Shown here: positions 1-11,639 of the stretch, in pieces
Numbering within the stretch: position 1 is the stretch's first letter
Layout: every line of letters begins with the position of its first letter
DNA from: Sphagnum compactum
Taxonomy: Eukaryota; Bryophyta; Sphagnopsida; Sphagnales
Reading direction: 5' to 3'
DNA: 64,000 nt
NCBI GenBank assembly: GCA_965153455.1
Contig: OZ234494.1
Location: forward strand, 8,246,001-8,310,000
Made by a program: the position numbers and the translations under genes
Notes under the pieces: model-generated
The model's input: only the letters and a program-made list of their open reading frames with translations
Told to the model about the DNA's origin: nothing
Databases searched by the model: none

Positions 1-63
1 TAGAAGGCTTGCTTTGGAAGAGCCTCTGACATTGCATTCAGAGGGGCAGGATAGCATACTCAC

Positions 64-3000
64 AATCTGTTTCGCAAGTTGGCTTACTCTCCCTGCAAGA
101 GCAGCATATCCCCTGCTGAGTTTGTTAGGAGTCGAAAATCTTGTCGAACGTGAAATTTGCACATCTGAAGGTTGAATCTCCACCTCTGTGTTGCAAGATG
201 CTCCAGTTATGTTCATACCCGCAAGCTGCTGCTCAATCCTCTTCACCTCCAATGCCAGACTCAAAACCTGGATCTTGGCTCTTGTTTGAGGGTCCTTCCT
301 GTAGAATTACCTGGCACTCAGTAAGTATTCTTTGCAACCCATCTTCAAACACACTTCTATGCTGCTACTCTCAGCCTGGTGGTGCATATTCAGCCCTGCC
401 AAAAACAGATTCTAGATGTGTTCAGATGGATAACTACCCATTTTGACTTTTGTGCCTTCGAACAGTAAGAGCTGGGAGGTTTCACCAGTCTCATGGTCAC
501 AACCACAAATTCCTTGCCTTACTGCCACACTGACCTGCTGACAGTTGACCCTGTGAATTTAGAAGATGGAGGACCTTGGAGTGTTTCTCCCATATCCAAA
601 AGAACATGTTGGCTCTGCTTCTTGTCAAAATTTGTGTTCTTCTTCAGCATCCGAAATATGTCAAACTTACTGTTCTTCAAGCTTTCAGTATGAACAACCT
701 GCAAAACCACCATTTGTGAGAACATTCATCTAGAATAAATCCTCCCATTTAGCCAGAGACACCCACTGTTTGTACTCATACCTGTCCCAAGCTGGAATTG
801 TCCAAGGTTGTCTGGTCAGTCTTTGAAGTCAGAGAATCCGAGACCGAGAGTGACCTCAGAGGCTGTTTGTTTGAGCTCCATCTCCTTTTAGTGTGCAAAT
901 TACTATTCTTGATTGTCTTTGTATCCAGCTTGGAAAGGGTTGTGGAAGAAGGTTGTCCAGGTTGTTCTTTGATCTGTGCTGAGTGTGATAATGCCAAGTC
1001 CCCCTGGTCACCTTGCATTTGAGAGCCGTCTGGTAAAGGTTGGATGAACTTGTGAGAGGTCTCTTGGTCCAGTGGCAACCAGCATGCAAGCTCTGAGAAG
1101 GGGAAATCATTCACAGCCTTGGATGCATTGGTTTGATCTAACAGAAGCATCAAATTTGTGTTATCTTCATGCAGAAGCAGATCTTGAAGCTTGAGACTGT
1201 CTGACTTTGAAACTGTGCTTGCCTCCTCTTGTACAAGCTCTCCTAATCTCTTTCTGCTTTGAACTTCCAACCCACTTTGTGTCCAATTGTCAGTTCTCAA
1301 GTCACAAGTTTGTGCTGTGACCTCAAGACAGGTATCCATGGCTGCTTTCTCAGAAGTAGGGTCTTGACTGTCAATGTGCACTTTCACCTAGGAATAACAC
1401 AAACAACACAAGAACACATACTGATTAGAAGTGTATTATGATATTGGTAGCCAGCAACATAAGCAAGCTCACCTTCACAAAAGGTCTGATCTCTGCTACT
1501 GATGACAATGTGCATCCTCCTGTAAGAATAAAACCTAAATTCTCCAAATAGCTCACAAGATTGATCATTTCCATACAACATTTGTTCATCACAGTGTAAA
1601 TTCACTTTGGCCTTTGAAGGCCAAACAAACAGGAAGATATACAATGTGGGTCCACCTACTTTCTCATGACTGTTGTGTGCAAATGATTCTTCGGCAGCCT
1701 TGGCCTTTCTTCCATTCTCATACTGCATCTGACATAACCCATCTTCCACCATAATCAGGTTCATGTCATTTTGTTGGATCTCTATCTCTGCATTCACCAT
1801 GATGCTCTGAAGACTGCTCAGATGTTGTTCATCCAGTTCCTTCTCCCTCAACGGCTTCCCAAGATTGGAACTGCCAACCACTCACCCAATTCAATGAGTC
1901 ACCTGCTCCTGTGTGCACACATCTCCTAACCCTACAAAGAGAAAACTTGCATGTGCAAAAAAGGCAATTGTGCAGCTTGAATTGCAACTGTAACTTACTT
2001 GGTGATCATCACATCCGCCTTCCATGATTCCACCGGCTCTTGCAGTTCAACATCATTGCTGTTGTTGTCATTGCTGTCACATTCCTCTTGTGTCATGACC
2101 TGACCCAAGAGCTGAATCTTCTTCTTCTGGGACTGGATGGCATCATGACCCAGGAGCTGAATCTTCTTCCTGGGGGACTGGATGATATGATGACCCAAGA
2201 GCTGAATCTCCTTCTTCTTGGGGGACCGAACCACCACCTTGGAAGAATTTTCCTCCTCCTCCTGCTTTTGAATGGTGTTCTCAATTTCAATTTGCAATGC
2301 CTCCATCTCTGATTTCATTTTGCTGGACTCCAACTCCATGGCCAACAACTGTGAGCGAAAAGCTGCAATTCTCTCATCTTTTGCACGCATCTGTCTCTCA
2401 AAGGCTTCTATCTCACGCCAATGCTTGTCCTCCAGCTGTGCTGCATGTCTGTTCTTCACCAGCTCAACCCATTCATTGAATGCACGCGTGGGTTGAAGCT
2501 GAAGCTCCTCCTCCTCTGCAGCGCTGCAAGAACAATCTCTCTTATGTGAATGTCCAAGAACCTCATCATCCAATTCGCTTCTGCTGCCAAGACTGCGATG
2601 GTGAAACCTGTTGGCGGTCCTCTTGTGAGGAGTCGTCATCATCCTCGGACGACGACGACCTCTCTCCTCCTCCTCCTCTGCTGCTGCTACGCTCTTCCAC
2701 CGATGCATCAGATTCTCAGCGTGCTTTCTCTTGACTTCGGAAAGCGCAAGCTCTTTGGCAAGATCGTCTTTCTCCTCTTTCTCTCTGCTGGCCCGCCTGA
2801 GCATCGCTGATATCACCTCCTCCTTATCCTCCACTTCTTTCCGCACGACTGCAATGTGGGTGAGCTCTGTTCTCGCATTCTGAAGCTCCTCCAGAGCCTT
2901 GATGAGCTCGCGCTCGGTTTCTTGTTGCTTGGTCTTGAGATCCTGGAGAACGACTCTTTGCCGCATTGCATCTGCGAGCTCAGAAGAGAGTTTCTCGCTC

Positions 3001-3905
3001 AACTCCGCTGCAATTGACTCAGCGATGGCAAGCTTTGCCGCAAGAGCGTTGCGCTCTTGTTCTTCGGATTGCGCTTCCTCCATAGCCGTCATCATGAAAA
3101 ACTCCTTCTCGCTAAGACTTTCTTGCAATGCACTCACATGCCGTTCTTTGGCTTCGCATTCTTCGCAATGGGTGTTTCTTCCGCGAGGACTCATGTTACA
3201 AAGCTCTCCTACTTCTTTTCTCAGCAAATCTCTTCGCAGCAAATCTATCTCATGTCGGAGCTTCTTCCTCTCGCTCTTCCAGTTCTGTTCGTGACTTGCA
3301 TATATGAGCGCAACTTTCTCATTTGCTTTGGCATCTTCGCCTCTTCTCATTCTCAGTTCTCCCACTTCCGCCTCCGCTTCTGCCAGTTTCAGTGAGAGCT
3401 TGGCCTTCTCCATCTCCCAAGTTTTCCTTTCTTCAAGGAAAGCTGCAGTGGCTTCATTTTTGTTTTCCGTCACTCTCTTGTCTGAGTCTAACGCACTTTG
3501 CGCTAGACAATGCAAGCGATCCATCGCTCCTTCTAGCATCACCTGCAAAGCCATTCTCTGGAACTTGCGGCTACTAAACCCCTTCGCTGATTTCGCTTTG
3601 TCGGTGCTGCTGTTGAGACGTCGGATCATTGCTCCCAGTGCTGCAAACGCCAATGCAACACCGAAATACTCACACAAGAGCGGCGATGGCTCTTCTTCCT
3701 TGAAGGGGAAGTACTTGCTCATGAGCTCTCTTCGCCCTCTTGTCATCATCTCCACCCGCGAGTTTGAAGAATCGTAGAGCTCCAGGCAGCTGCTGCTGCT
3801 TGTGGACGTATTATCATCATCGTCGTCGTCACTATTGCAACATTTCTCCTCCATAGCTACTACATTTGCTGCAGCGAGAATCATACTCCCAGCTGCAGCA
3901 CGCAT
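64..3905 (-). CDS. Plant coiled-coil protein (USO1-like / RNase P p38-related type), 3' end beyond window
   Basis: Five exons are inferred: 3905-1999, 1870-1660, 1387-782, 698-535 and 298-64. Codon phase is kept at every junction, and the coding part seen is about 1041 residues. The N-terminus has an acidic Asp run (about 26-31) and a hydrophobic segment (about 75-96) that could be a membrane anchor. Long charged heptad-rich coiled coil fills about 105-400, then a basic RGRRRPR stretch, a second coiled coil, and a short tandem repeat (about 563-601). The last exon holds KDPQTRAKIQVLSLALEVKR and then GYAALAGRVSQLAKQI, which look conserved. Architecture recalls plant proteins loosely annotated as USO1-like or RNase P p38-related; that name comes from shape and no function is shown. 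After 64 a GTGAGT donor suggests another intron. The start at 3905 is the first Met; Met18 (3854) is an alternative. Confidence 0.75.
2103..2219 (-). repeat. In-frame tandem peptide repeat KKIQLLGH
   Basis: Within exon 1 of the coiled-coil gene, three copies of a roughly 15-residue unit with core KKxIQLLG occur in a row, linked by IQSP/IQSQ. The DNA copies stay close (aagctgaatc is shared), so this is a recent in-frame expansion or a maintained motif array. Confidence 0.8.
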
Positions 3906-4740
3906 GAAGAAAAAGCTTGAACAACAACACTGCCCGAAAGTTCAATCCGAATTCTCACAACCACTGCTGCATGCTAGCTCCAGTTTCTCAATCTTGCTAG
4001 TATTGTTAAAAACCAGTTCAAAACCCCATTGCAACTCGGCACTCTTGCAACAGCAACAAAAACACAGATGATCAAGAAACAAAGAGACACATCACAAACA
4101 GTAGTGCTACTACAATATGTTCACTTCTGTTTTTTTCTCTGGTGTACAGAAAAGAAGAAATGCTGCGATGCCCATTGCTGGTAATATATTCACATACAGA
4201 TTGAAGCAATCAGATGTTGTATGAATCAACAACATCAGGCCTGCAAAGAGTTTTCTCTCAGAGATTGGAGGAACTGCAGCCAAAGGGACGGAAAAAAGAA
4301 AAAAAAAACCTTGTTTCATCACTCAGACAATGAGATAGATATGGCAAAAGAGAGCTAATGGGTCGTCTGTTTTTCTCTCGTCAGTTGCAGTAATGCAAAC
4401 ACAAAAAACCACAACCCAGAAACAAATGCACAGCACTGCAACCGCCGAGAACAATCGCGTGCAACAACCGTGCAGGCAGCGGCAGAAGCAGCGGCAAAGC
4501 GCGAGAGCTGCGAGAGAGAGAGAGCGAGAAGAGAGAGAGACGAGGCTCTGTCTTTTACTGACACCCACCACATCTTTCCATATCCACGGTCCTTGTGTTT
4601 CGCTTTTGTGGATCTGACGGATGAGAACACAAGAGACAGGACACGGCCGGGAAAGATGGCGTTTTCGGTAGTTTATCAATTGACGGCTGTGATCTACCAA
4701 GAGACCCACGACGGTCACGATTGATTCCTGCTTTTGTTAT
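3906..4740 (-). promoter_or_regulatory. Leader and probable promoter of the coiled-coil gene
   Basis: The 830 bases upstream of the coiled-coil ATG hold no credible gene. On the minus strand, 4500-4560 reads as a dense CT stretch (GA run on the + strand), the pyrimidine-patch pattern common near plant transcription starts. This would put the start near 4500 and make a leader of about 600 nt. No clear TATA box was seen here. The inference rests on composition only. Confidence 0.35.
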
Positions 4741-4975
4741 TTGAATCCGTCAACCCGCTTTGGCATTTTGTTGTTTGTTACCAAGTGGGCAACGGATGGT
4801 CCAGATTTTATAGGCGTCAAATGCGTATCTGACGGCCCAAAACCAGCTGTCAGTGTGGTCATTTCAGCCAACCTTGGTAGGTACATGTGTGGAAAGAAAT
4901 GTGTAGGGTAAGAAGGCCCGAGGCCGCCGGCCTTACGAGAATAAGGGCCCATAAGGGCCCACATTGGACCCTTAT
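4737..4975 (-). repeat. Fragment related to the 43.7-kb dispersed repeat
   Basis: Read on the minus strand, the stretch near 4900-4970 (GGGCCCTTATGGGCCC, then CGTAAGGCCGGCGGCC) resembles 43708-43760 on the plus strand; both conceptually translate to MGPYSxKAxGLG. It contains a doubled ATAAGGGCCC. From 4975 to 5340 I see only AT-rich sequence with GGTTCCAGTT motifs resembling those near 30900. Confidence 0.4.
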
Positions 4976-5343
4976 TCCCCGAAATGCGCCTCGAGCGTTA
5001 CCCTTTGCAAAAATCCACCACTTTTGTTCCCACTTCTTCTTTTTCTCTCGTGGTACCCGACGGGTATCTAGTGGGTACCTTCCGGGTATTTGGCAGTTCT
5101 CACTTTTTTCGAGAAAATCGTTGGTTCCAGTTCTTTGAGAGGGTCAAGAGAATCGCCCGCCCTGGTTCTTTTATAAATTTCAGATTTTTATTTTTTAATA
5201 ATCACCCCGGTTATCGGAAATTTCAGAAAAATGAAACTTGGTGGTTTGCAGGGTAGTCGGTTCTCACAAGTTTTTGAACCGCCAGTGGTTTTCAGAGGCC
5301 GTTCTCGCAAAACGCTTATCACAATTATTATTTCAAAAAAAAA

Positions 5344-7374
5344 TTAAAACTTAAAAAATGATAATTTTAATAAGTAAAATCCACAAAAAAAGTGTATAGT
5401 TTTCAATCTCTCACATTTATCATTCACAACTTTCAATCTCTTCTCTAAATCGCATTCTTCTTCAAATTCCTCCTCAAAGTTCTCTTCCCTCTTTATCAAC
5501 TCTACCAAGCTACATGCCTCCTTACAACTTACCCTAGGATCATTCAACCAAAATTTACTAACAAAAATACGTTTCTCTAGGTTTTTTTTATTGCAAACGA
5601 AATCTTCTAAGGTTTGTTAAATTTCAACAAGAGAAAAAATACACCACCTCTATTTAAGAACTTACAATGCCAAGTATTTGCTTTGCTAGAAGCCCTACAA
5701 CTAGAAACCTAGAATGATGTTTTTCTCACCATAACAAAAGGCTCTTAACGTCCTTCACATCTACATGAAATCTATTAAAGTTTAACAACTCTCTAGTCGC
5801 TGACTCGGTTCATTGTTGTTGATGGTCATTTGAAAGATGTTTAATTTACAGTCATCTTCGTGATCTACAGCACCATTAGATTCACTTTCTCCCACATGAT
5901 GTAAGTAATGAGAACACTTCAAAAACATAAGATATCATGTTTTCTTACACAATAGACACTCCCTACTCACGCCCAACATAAGAGGACACAAAACAAAGAC
6001 CCTTAAACCTTGGGTTTAACGTCAGGGAGAACGTGTTATGAGTTTTTTTTTCTTCATAGCTTCTTAAGAATGTAAGAAAAGAGTCAAGAATCCTAACCAC
6101 TTTTCTAATAGTAGAAGCCAACAAAGACAATTCAAGGATAACTTTTCCATCATCATCCATTAGAGGGTCAATGGCTGGTTGTATTCTTGCTTCATCCTTC
6201 ATCTTTAAACTCAAGATTATAGAACATTCAGGGCATCAAACAACAACCAATGACCACCTAACTAATTCAAAACACAAGTAATCACAACAAGCCCTAAACA
6301 ATCAACAATAGTCTTAACAAACATGCCAAGTCAAATGAAGTGGGACACGATCAGAAACCCAAAAAAAAAGTCTATTTGCTTTAACACATTACAACGATTT
6401 CATGGAATAACAAAGCCTTTTGAAATAAAATGATTTTTACTTGCAAAATTGCAAGAAAGAAATATTATGTTAATAATTACGAAAGCAAAAAACTAACTTT
6501 ATCTTTACTAGTGTATTTAATTTTTTGGGGTGAATTATAACATCCATACATGCCCTATTCCACTTTTGTCATCCCTTATCAAACTTTTTCGGCCAAGTAA
6601 TGCATTTTTAAATGTTAGATTGTGCATTTGTAATTGACACGAATCTCATATCATTTGCAATATTTTTCCTTGGCAATCCCATAATAGCATGCCTTGGAAA
6701 AAGCATGTCCAAAACAACTTCCGTTGAAACTTTCCTCCAACCTTAAAATATCACAACTCACAACAAACCTTAATGCTAAAGTCATCGCATTCAAATTAAC
6801 CCCCTCATTTTCAACAAAATCAATGATTTTATTTGTAAGGCCAAAGGAATCCAAAAGATTAATGAAGTTTACATCCAAAGCTTGCCCTATGGTTTCAGTA
6901 GCTTCAAATAACTAAATAGTCATTTGCTTGGGTTGCCAATTTGCATCCAGAAAGTAACAACCAATGCAAAAATACCATGGGTTTAGACATCCCTAAGTCA
7001 AAGCTGGCAGTGGTTAATAGACACTCTATTAATTGAGGTAAGACATACAACTTTTTTGTCTTCTCCACCAAATTACGCAAAACTTCTTGGGAAAATAGTT
7101 TTCTAGATGGGATGACAATTCGAAAACACAAATGTAAAGTAAATCGTTTGAATTAAGAACTTCCCACAAAATGAATAAGAAGATGATTTTTAACAACCAA
7201 CAAACCAAGGTCTTGCAAAATTTGTTTTTGCTGCTCATCATCCTTCTTAAAAGAATCTTTAGTAGAAAGACAACTCAAATATTTCATTAGCAAACGCATT
7301 GGAAAGAAAACAATTGTATTATAAGTACAAGCATCAAGTCTATTCCATGTCTCACATGTTTTGAGTTGTTCCAC
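5344..7374 (-). pseudogene. Decayed hAT-superfamily transposase
   Basis: Several minus-strand blocks lie in order as pieces of one hAT-type transposase. About 7247-7153 carries QQKQILQDLGLLVVKNHL. 7131-6904 has IPSRKLFSQEVL then SFDLGMSK, a decayed form of the usual SFDLWMS. 6878-6651 has the segment FVENEGVNLNAMT then SCFGHAFSKACYYG. 6214-5963 ends HNTFSLTLNPRFKGL, like the C-terminal hAT block with DPRFK. A weak acidic block ends at 5344. Stops and frame changes separate them, so the gene is dead. It is known by family resemblance to plant BED/hAT proteins; terminal repeats and target duplications were not found. Confidence 0.7.
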
Positions 7375-7399
7375 ACATTCCCACTCCTTATTTCCTTAT

Positions 7400-8300
7400 T
7401 TCAATAACCACCATCTTGTGAGATTCTCATCTATGTGACAGCATGTGACATGCGAGTGATTAAATACCGAATAATATTTAAACAATTCTGAACGAGTTCA
7501 TACGAAAGTTAAACAACTATGGTGCACTTGTCATGTTCTTCACCACTTTTACTACACCCACTAGTTTTTTTTGTTGTGATGGATGGATCCACCAGCGGTC
7601 TGTGAAAAAGAAATATATTTTTATCGCACCCTCGTTTTGAAATATTGCAAGGTCGAGCCCGATAACCAAAAATAAATCCATAAAAACTTAGAATCCAACA
7701 CCATAATAACAAACTACTCTCATGATTAGACCATGTTCCTGAGATTTTATGGAATAAAAGCACATTAACATTTGAGTTGGTAAATACATTGTAATTAGAA
7801 AAGTCACAAGAAATATAGCAAACCAAAATACCAAAAAAGGAAATGGTAGAAAAAAATAATAAAATGAAACAGTTGCAGGTCTTTTGTTGTAAATTAATAC
7901 AAATGAAATACCCAGTACTAAGAAATAGTGGCCCAATTCACTATACACTTCGATCAGTTTTGCTTATAATTGGTAAAAAAATCTATTTTTTTGAATATTT
8001 TTGAAATCTAGTAGATTAAGTTTCACATTAGACACTACAATTTTCAAAAAAGAAAATGAAAGGAAATTCAAATTTTAGAAGGAAAAATCTACAAGAACAG
8101 AAAGACCCCCAAGCCCACAAGTTAATCATCAATGTAAGATGTGTTTTTCACTTTGATGTTTGATGGTCGAAAAGGTCATGATTGTTGTCCAAGCAATGAC
8201 CTTCTCTTTTATTTTAATTTAGTTATCATTTTTAGAATTTAAAAAGATAAATTCCACATTATGTATAAGAAAATATAGGAGAAAAATTGGAAGAAATTTT
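7400..8300. other. AT-rich intergenic, no gene seen
   Basis: Minus-strand open stretches at 7509-7948 show no recognised motif. They might be the eroded 5' part of the hAT element, but nothing supports that directly. Confidence 0.5.
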
Positions 8301-8303
8301 TTT

Positions 8304-8449
8304 TGTACTACAATAAAAGGTGTCCCTGTATGCCACTGGATTATAGGTGAATTCATTGATTATAGTGAACGAGACCTAGTGGGGAAATAATGAATTCATT
8401 GGTCTAGTGAACAGGGACTAGTTAACTGCACCCACATTTTGTAGTAGTG
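8304..8449. mobile_element. CACTA-like miniature foldback element
   Basis: The right end read inward begins CACTACTACAAAATGTGGGT and the left end begins GTACTACAATAAAAGGTG, an imperfect terminal inverted repeat with the CACTA-type start. The interior is itself self-complementary: GTGAATTCATTGAT pairs with a second ATGAATTCATTGG copy, and the CTAGTGAAC motif recurs. Length is about 146 bp. The 3-bp target duplication expected for CACTA was not confirmed. Confidence 0.5.
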
Positions 8450-9720
8450 AAAAAACACGAAAAAAAATTATAATTTTCATTAGTTTGATTTGAAGGGGTT
8501 GTTAGATTCAAGTACATGAACCCAATTCTATGCACTTACATATACACTTTTGTGAAAACTTTTCTATAAGAAGGTCAAACACTAAAAGGCACATGTTGTG
8601 AAATGATACTAGCGTAAATAGATGTTGATTGCATTGTAATAACCGAAAAACATTATTGAGAGCTAATAAAATCCTTTAATCATTTGATTTTTTATTTATC
8701 ATAAATAATTAAAAGACCATAAATAAATGAAAACATTTTGACCATAAACAAAACATGTTAGAACATGCATAAGATTACATGGTGGGAATTGGGGTACGTA
8801 AAAGATTTTCAAATCATCCAATTCATAATTGTTCTTGTTTTGGTTCAAGGATGAAATTGCACCTACCTTTTTCAATTGAATGACATTGAACAAAGTTCAA
8901 AAAGTTCCTTGGGTTCTAAATGAAAATTATTTCAAAATCCATTGTATGGACGATAGTCACAATACTAACAACCCTTCAATGTGCTAATGGTAATAACTAC
9001 AAATTTCCACCCAACTTGAAATCATAAATGTTCCCCAAACTGATAATCCAAAATATTAGGTGTGGTTTCCCCTTCTTCATCATCATCTAAACGGGTGAAA
9101 GCGTAATTAGAGGGACAAAATGGACTATCACAGTTGTAGTTTTTATGGATTGCAACATGAAAGTACCATGTAAAATCATATTTAACATTAATAATTTTAA
9201 ATTTTAAGTTAACCATGTCATAGTAAACATCAATGGGAATCACACACAAAAATATGGATGATTTTTTGAAAAAGTGGACACCATGGTGGACTTTTGAAAT
9301 TACGACACTGCTTTTGTCACATAGACATATTTGACAAGTGGACTCAAAAAATGTAATGAAATAGTGTTAATTTTTTTCTAAAAAATAGAACAATTTTAAA
9401 TGAAGTGTTTAAGAGTGATGTGCATTGAAATTTTTCAATAGAAGAAATTTTGAATTTTGAAGTTCAATATTGTCTCATTTGAGTCATTGGGAGTCCATAT
9501 AATATCTTTTTTAATGGTTTTTTTGACAAAACACATGAGGAGAAATAGATACAAAACTACCTATCGTTATTTTTGGATGAAACACAACCAAAATGTAGGT
9601 TCGATGGATTGTTCAAGCTCCCAAATCCATTCCAATTTTATGCCAAAAGTGGGCACTTACCTAATCGATTCAACTTGGTGTGACATCATACTGACTAAAT
9701 GATGTCATAAAGGTATCACT
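8450..9720. other. AT-rich intergenic, no gene seen
   Basis: Only short open frames occur (for example 9022-9249 minus and 9457-9702 plus). They have biased, low-complexity composition and no recognised motif. Confidence 0.5.
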
Positions 9721-9724
9721 TTTT

Positions 9725-9835
9725 AAAACTAGGCTAGGTTTAGGTTTTAACACTCAAGCATTCGCCTATTTGCCACAGGTTTAGGGTTTAGCGTTCAAGC
9801 ATTCACTCATTACCGCAAGTTTAGGGTTCTAACGC
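9725..9835. repeat. Degenerate tandem repeat with telomere-like motif
   Basis: About 2.5 copies of a roughly 45-bp unit: GGTTTAGGGTTTAGCG, then TTCAAGCATTC and a short spacer. The TTTAGGG words resemble the plant telomere repeat. Confidence 0.55.
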
Positions 9836-10079
9836 ATTTTTTTGTTTTGCATTGTTTTTGGTCACATGTAGTGGCATTGTTTTCTTTCTGCTCAAGTTCC
9901 ACATGATGCTAAGTATACAAGCACATTACATTTACAACAAATCTTATATCTTCATTTTGTAACTTATTTGACCACTCGCCAAGCATTTTGTCATTTCCTT
10001 TTTATATCATGATAACATTGCGAACTGAGGCCTTTGTTTTTACATATTCAATAAAAGTTCTCACCCAAGAAAGCAATGG

Positions 10080-10960
10080 GTTCCAAACAAAATCAAGAAT
10101 GAAGAACGGGGATCATCGAACCAGGTCTTGTTGAGAAGGCAAGACGTGCATTGGAGCTTAAAGTTGTTACATTGCAACTTGAACTTGTTGTTTTGTAGCA
10201 AAAAGTTGTTTTACAACATGTAGGTGATGATGGAAGTGCAGCAAGGAAGGTTGCCTAGAATGCACAACAAGCAAAAAGTGTCTTGGGAAAAGAAAAGAAT
10301 AAAAACTACACAAGCAATTTATGTTGGATGCATTTGATGACGTTGAACAAGTGATGCCAAATAGAGACTTGCGAATGATAGCACTTCAGATAATTGATTA
10401 CATTTTCATTACTTTGCATCATTGTCCTGGGCCAAAATGCACGAGAGAGGTAATAGAAAAGGTTTTGTCACACCCAAGGTTGAACCACTACCTTCCCAAT
10501 TATGTTTTGCCTGCACATCTTATTAAAACACAACAAGAGGTTTTGTCAAGTTTGAATATGTCTATAGATGCAAACAAGTTGGTGTAATTTAACATGTCAT
10601 TGGTGAACAAGAATGTTTTGCTAACTATAGCTACACTCAATGTCAGTGAGGGCAACACTCAAAATGAAGTTAAATTTTTTAGAATACATCCAAGATTGAT
10701 AAGAGCTACCAAGTTTCGACGACAATTAGCTAACAAGGAAGGCTAGGAATTGTGGACATTAAGGGTGTGGAAGGTGCAGGTTGATGTAATATCCATAAAG
10801 GTTCACAACTACATTATTTCTTGATGGATTACTCAAACTAAGGTGAGCCCAAATAAAAAGGATGTCACACAATTAAGGGTTGACCTTGATCAATACGAAA
10901 TGAAGCCAACCCATTATTTAATGGAAACCCAAGTACTTGGTAGTTTTCTTCCTAAAATTT
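10080..10960 (+). pseudogene. Broken ORF of unknown, possibly transposon origin
   Basis: The largest open piece is 10321-10587 (88 codons), with a plausible folded composition (DLRMIALQIIDYIFITLHH, then CTREVIEKVLSHPRLNHYLP). Reading onward, coding-like stretches continue past stops, including WTLRVWKVQVDVI and a piece ending YEMKPTHYLMETQ near 10900-10935. A helical Lys/Leu-rich stretch precedes it. The pattern suggests a longer decayed plant ORF. I do not recognise the family, so no function is given. Confidence 0.4.
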
Positions 10961-11086
10961 TGTGGTTCAATTGTAACTTATTAATATTTGCAAAATTTGA
11001 TGCCCATTGTTGAAATTTTAGATTGCACATGAAGGACTTAACTGGTGGATTGTTTAATGATTTTGATATTTATATAAGTTGTGTGG

Positions 11087-11445
11087 TTTGAATGATTTGT
11101 GAATTGCAATGGTGACAAAAACTCCATGAGTTGTTTTTTTGTTATAGTTCATATATGAAGTTACAAGGATTCCTATAGTTTAAATGATCCATGAATTGTA
11201 ATGCTGACAAAAACTTTGTGAGTACCTATTCTGTTATAATTCAGATTTGAAGTTACAAAACTCTTATAATTTGAATGATCCATGAATTGCAATGTGGCAC
11301 AAATTTTGTCAATACTTATTTGTTACAATTTAGGTATGAAGTTACATGAAGTTTTCTAGTTTGAATGATCCATGAGTTGCAGTGTTGGCAAAAACTTTGT
11401 GAACTCATACATGTTTGTTACAATTTAGATCTGAAGTTACACCAT
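11087..11445. repeat. Tandem array, period about 91 bp, four units
   Basis: Units start at 11087, 11179, 11270 and 11360 (spacings 92, 91 and 90). Each begins TTTGAATGATCCATGAATTG, continues with ACAAAAACTTTGTG and ends at ATTTGAAGTTAC. Units differ by many substitutions, so the array is old. Confidence 0.85.
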
Positions 11446-11639
11446 GAGTTTCAATGTTTACTTTAATACTGAAACTCCATGAAAATTCCAAAAAACTATC
11501 ATGGAATTTTTTACATTAAAATAGACATTGAAGTACCATATGGTGGCAATTGTGAACTTGTTAGAGTTTATTGGTGGTCTTGAAATCTTGTTTGGACTTC
11601 TAATGGTCAATTTATGTACCTTATGGATTTTTGTGGGCC

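Noticed and set aside
2040-3777. Long plus-strand open frames opposite the coiled-coil exon
   Set aside because: They are antisense to a clear coding exon and rich in Ser/Leu, as expected from the reverse of Glu/Lys-rich codons.
9022-9249. Minus-strand 75-codon frame resembling a plant transposon-associated ORF
   Set aside because: Similarity was only an impression; no motif could be pinned down.
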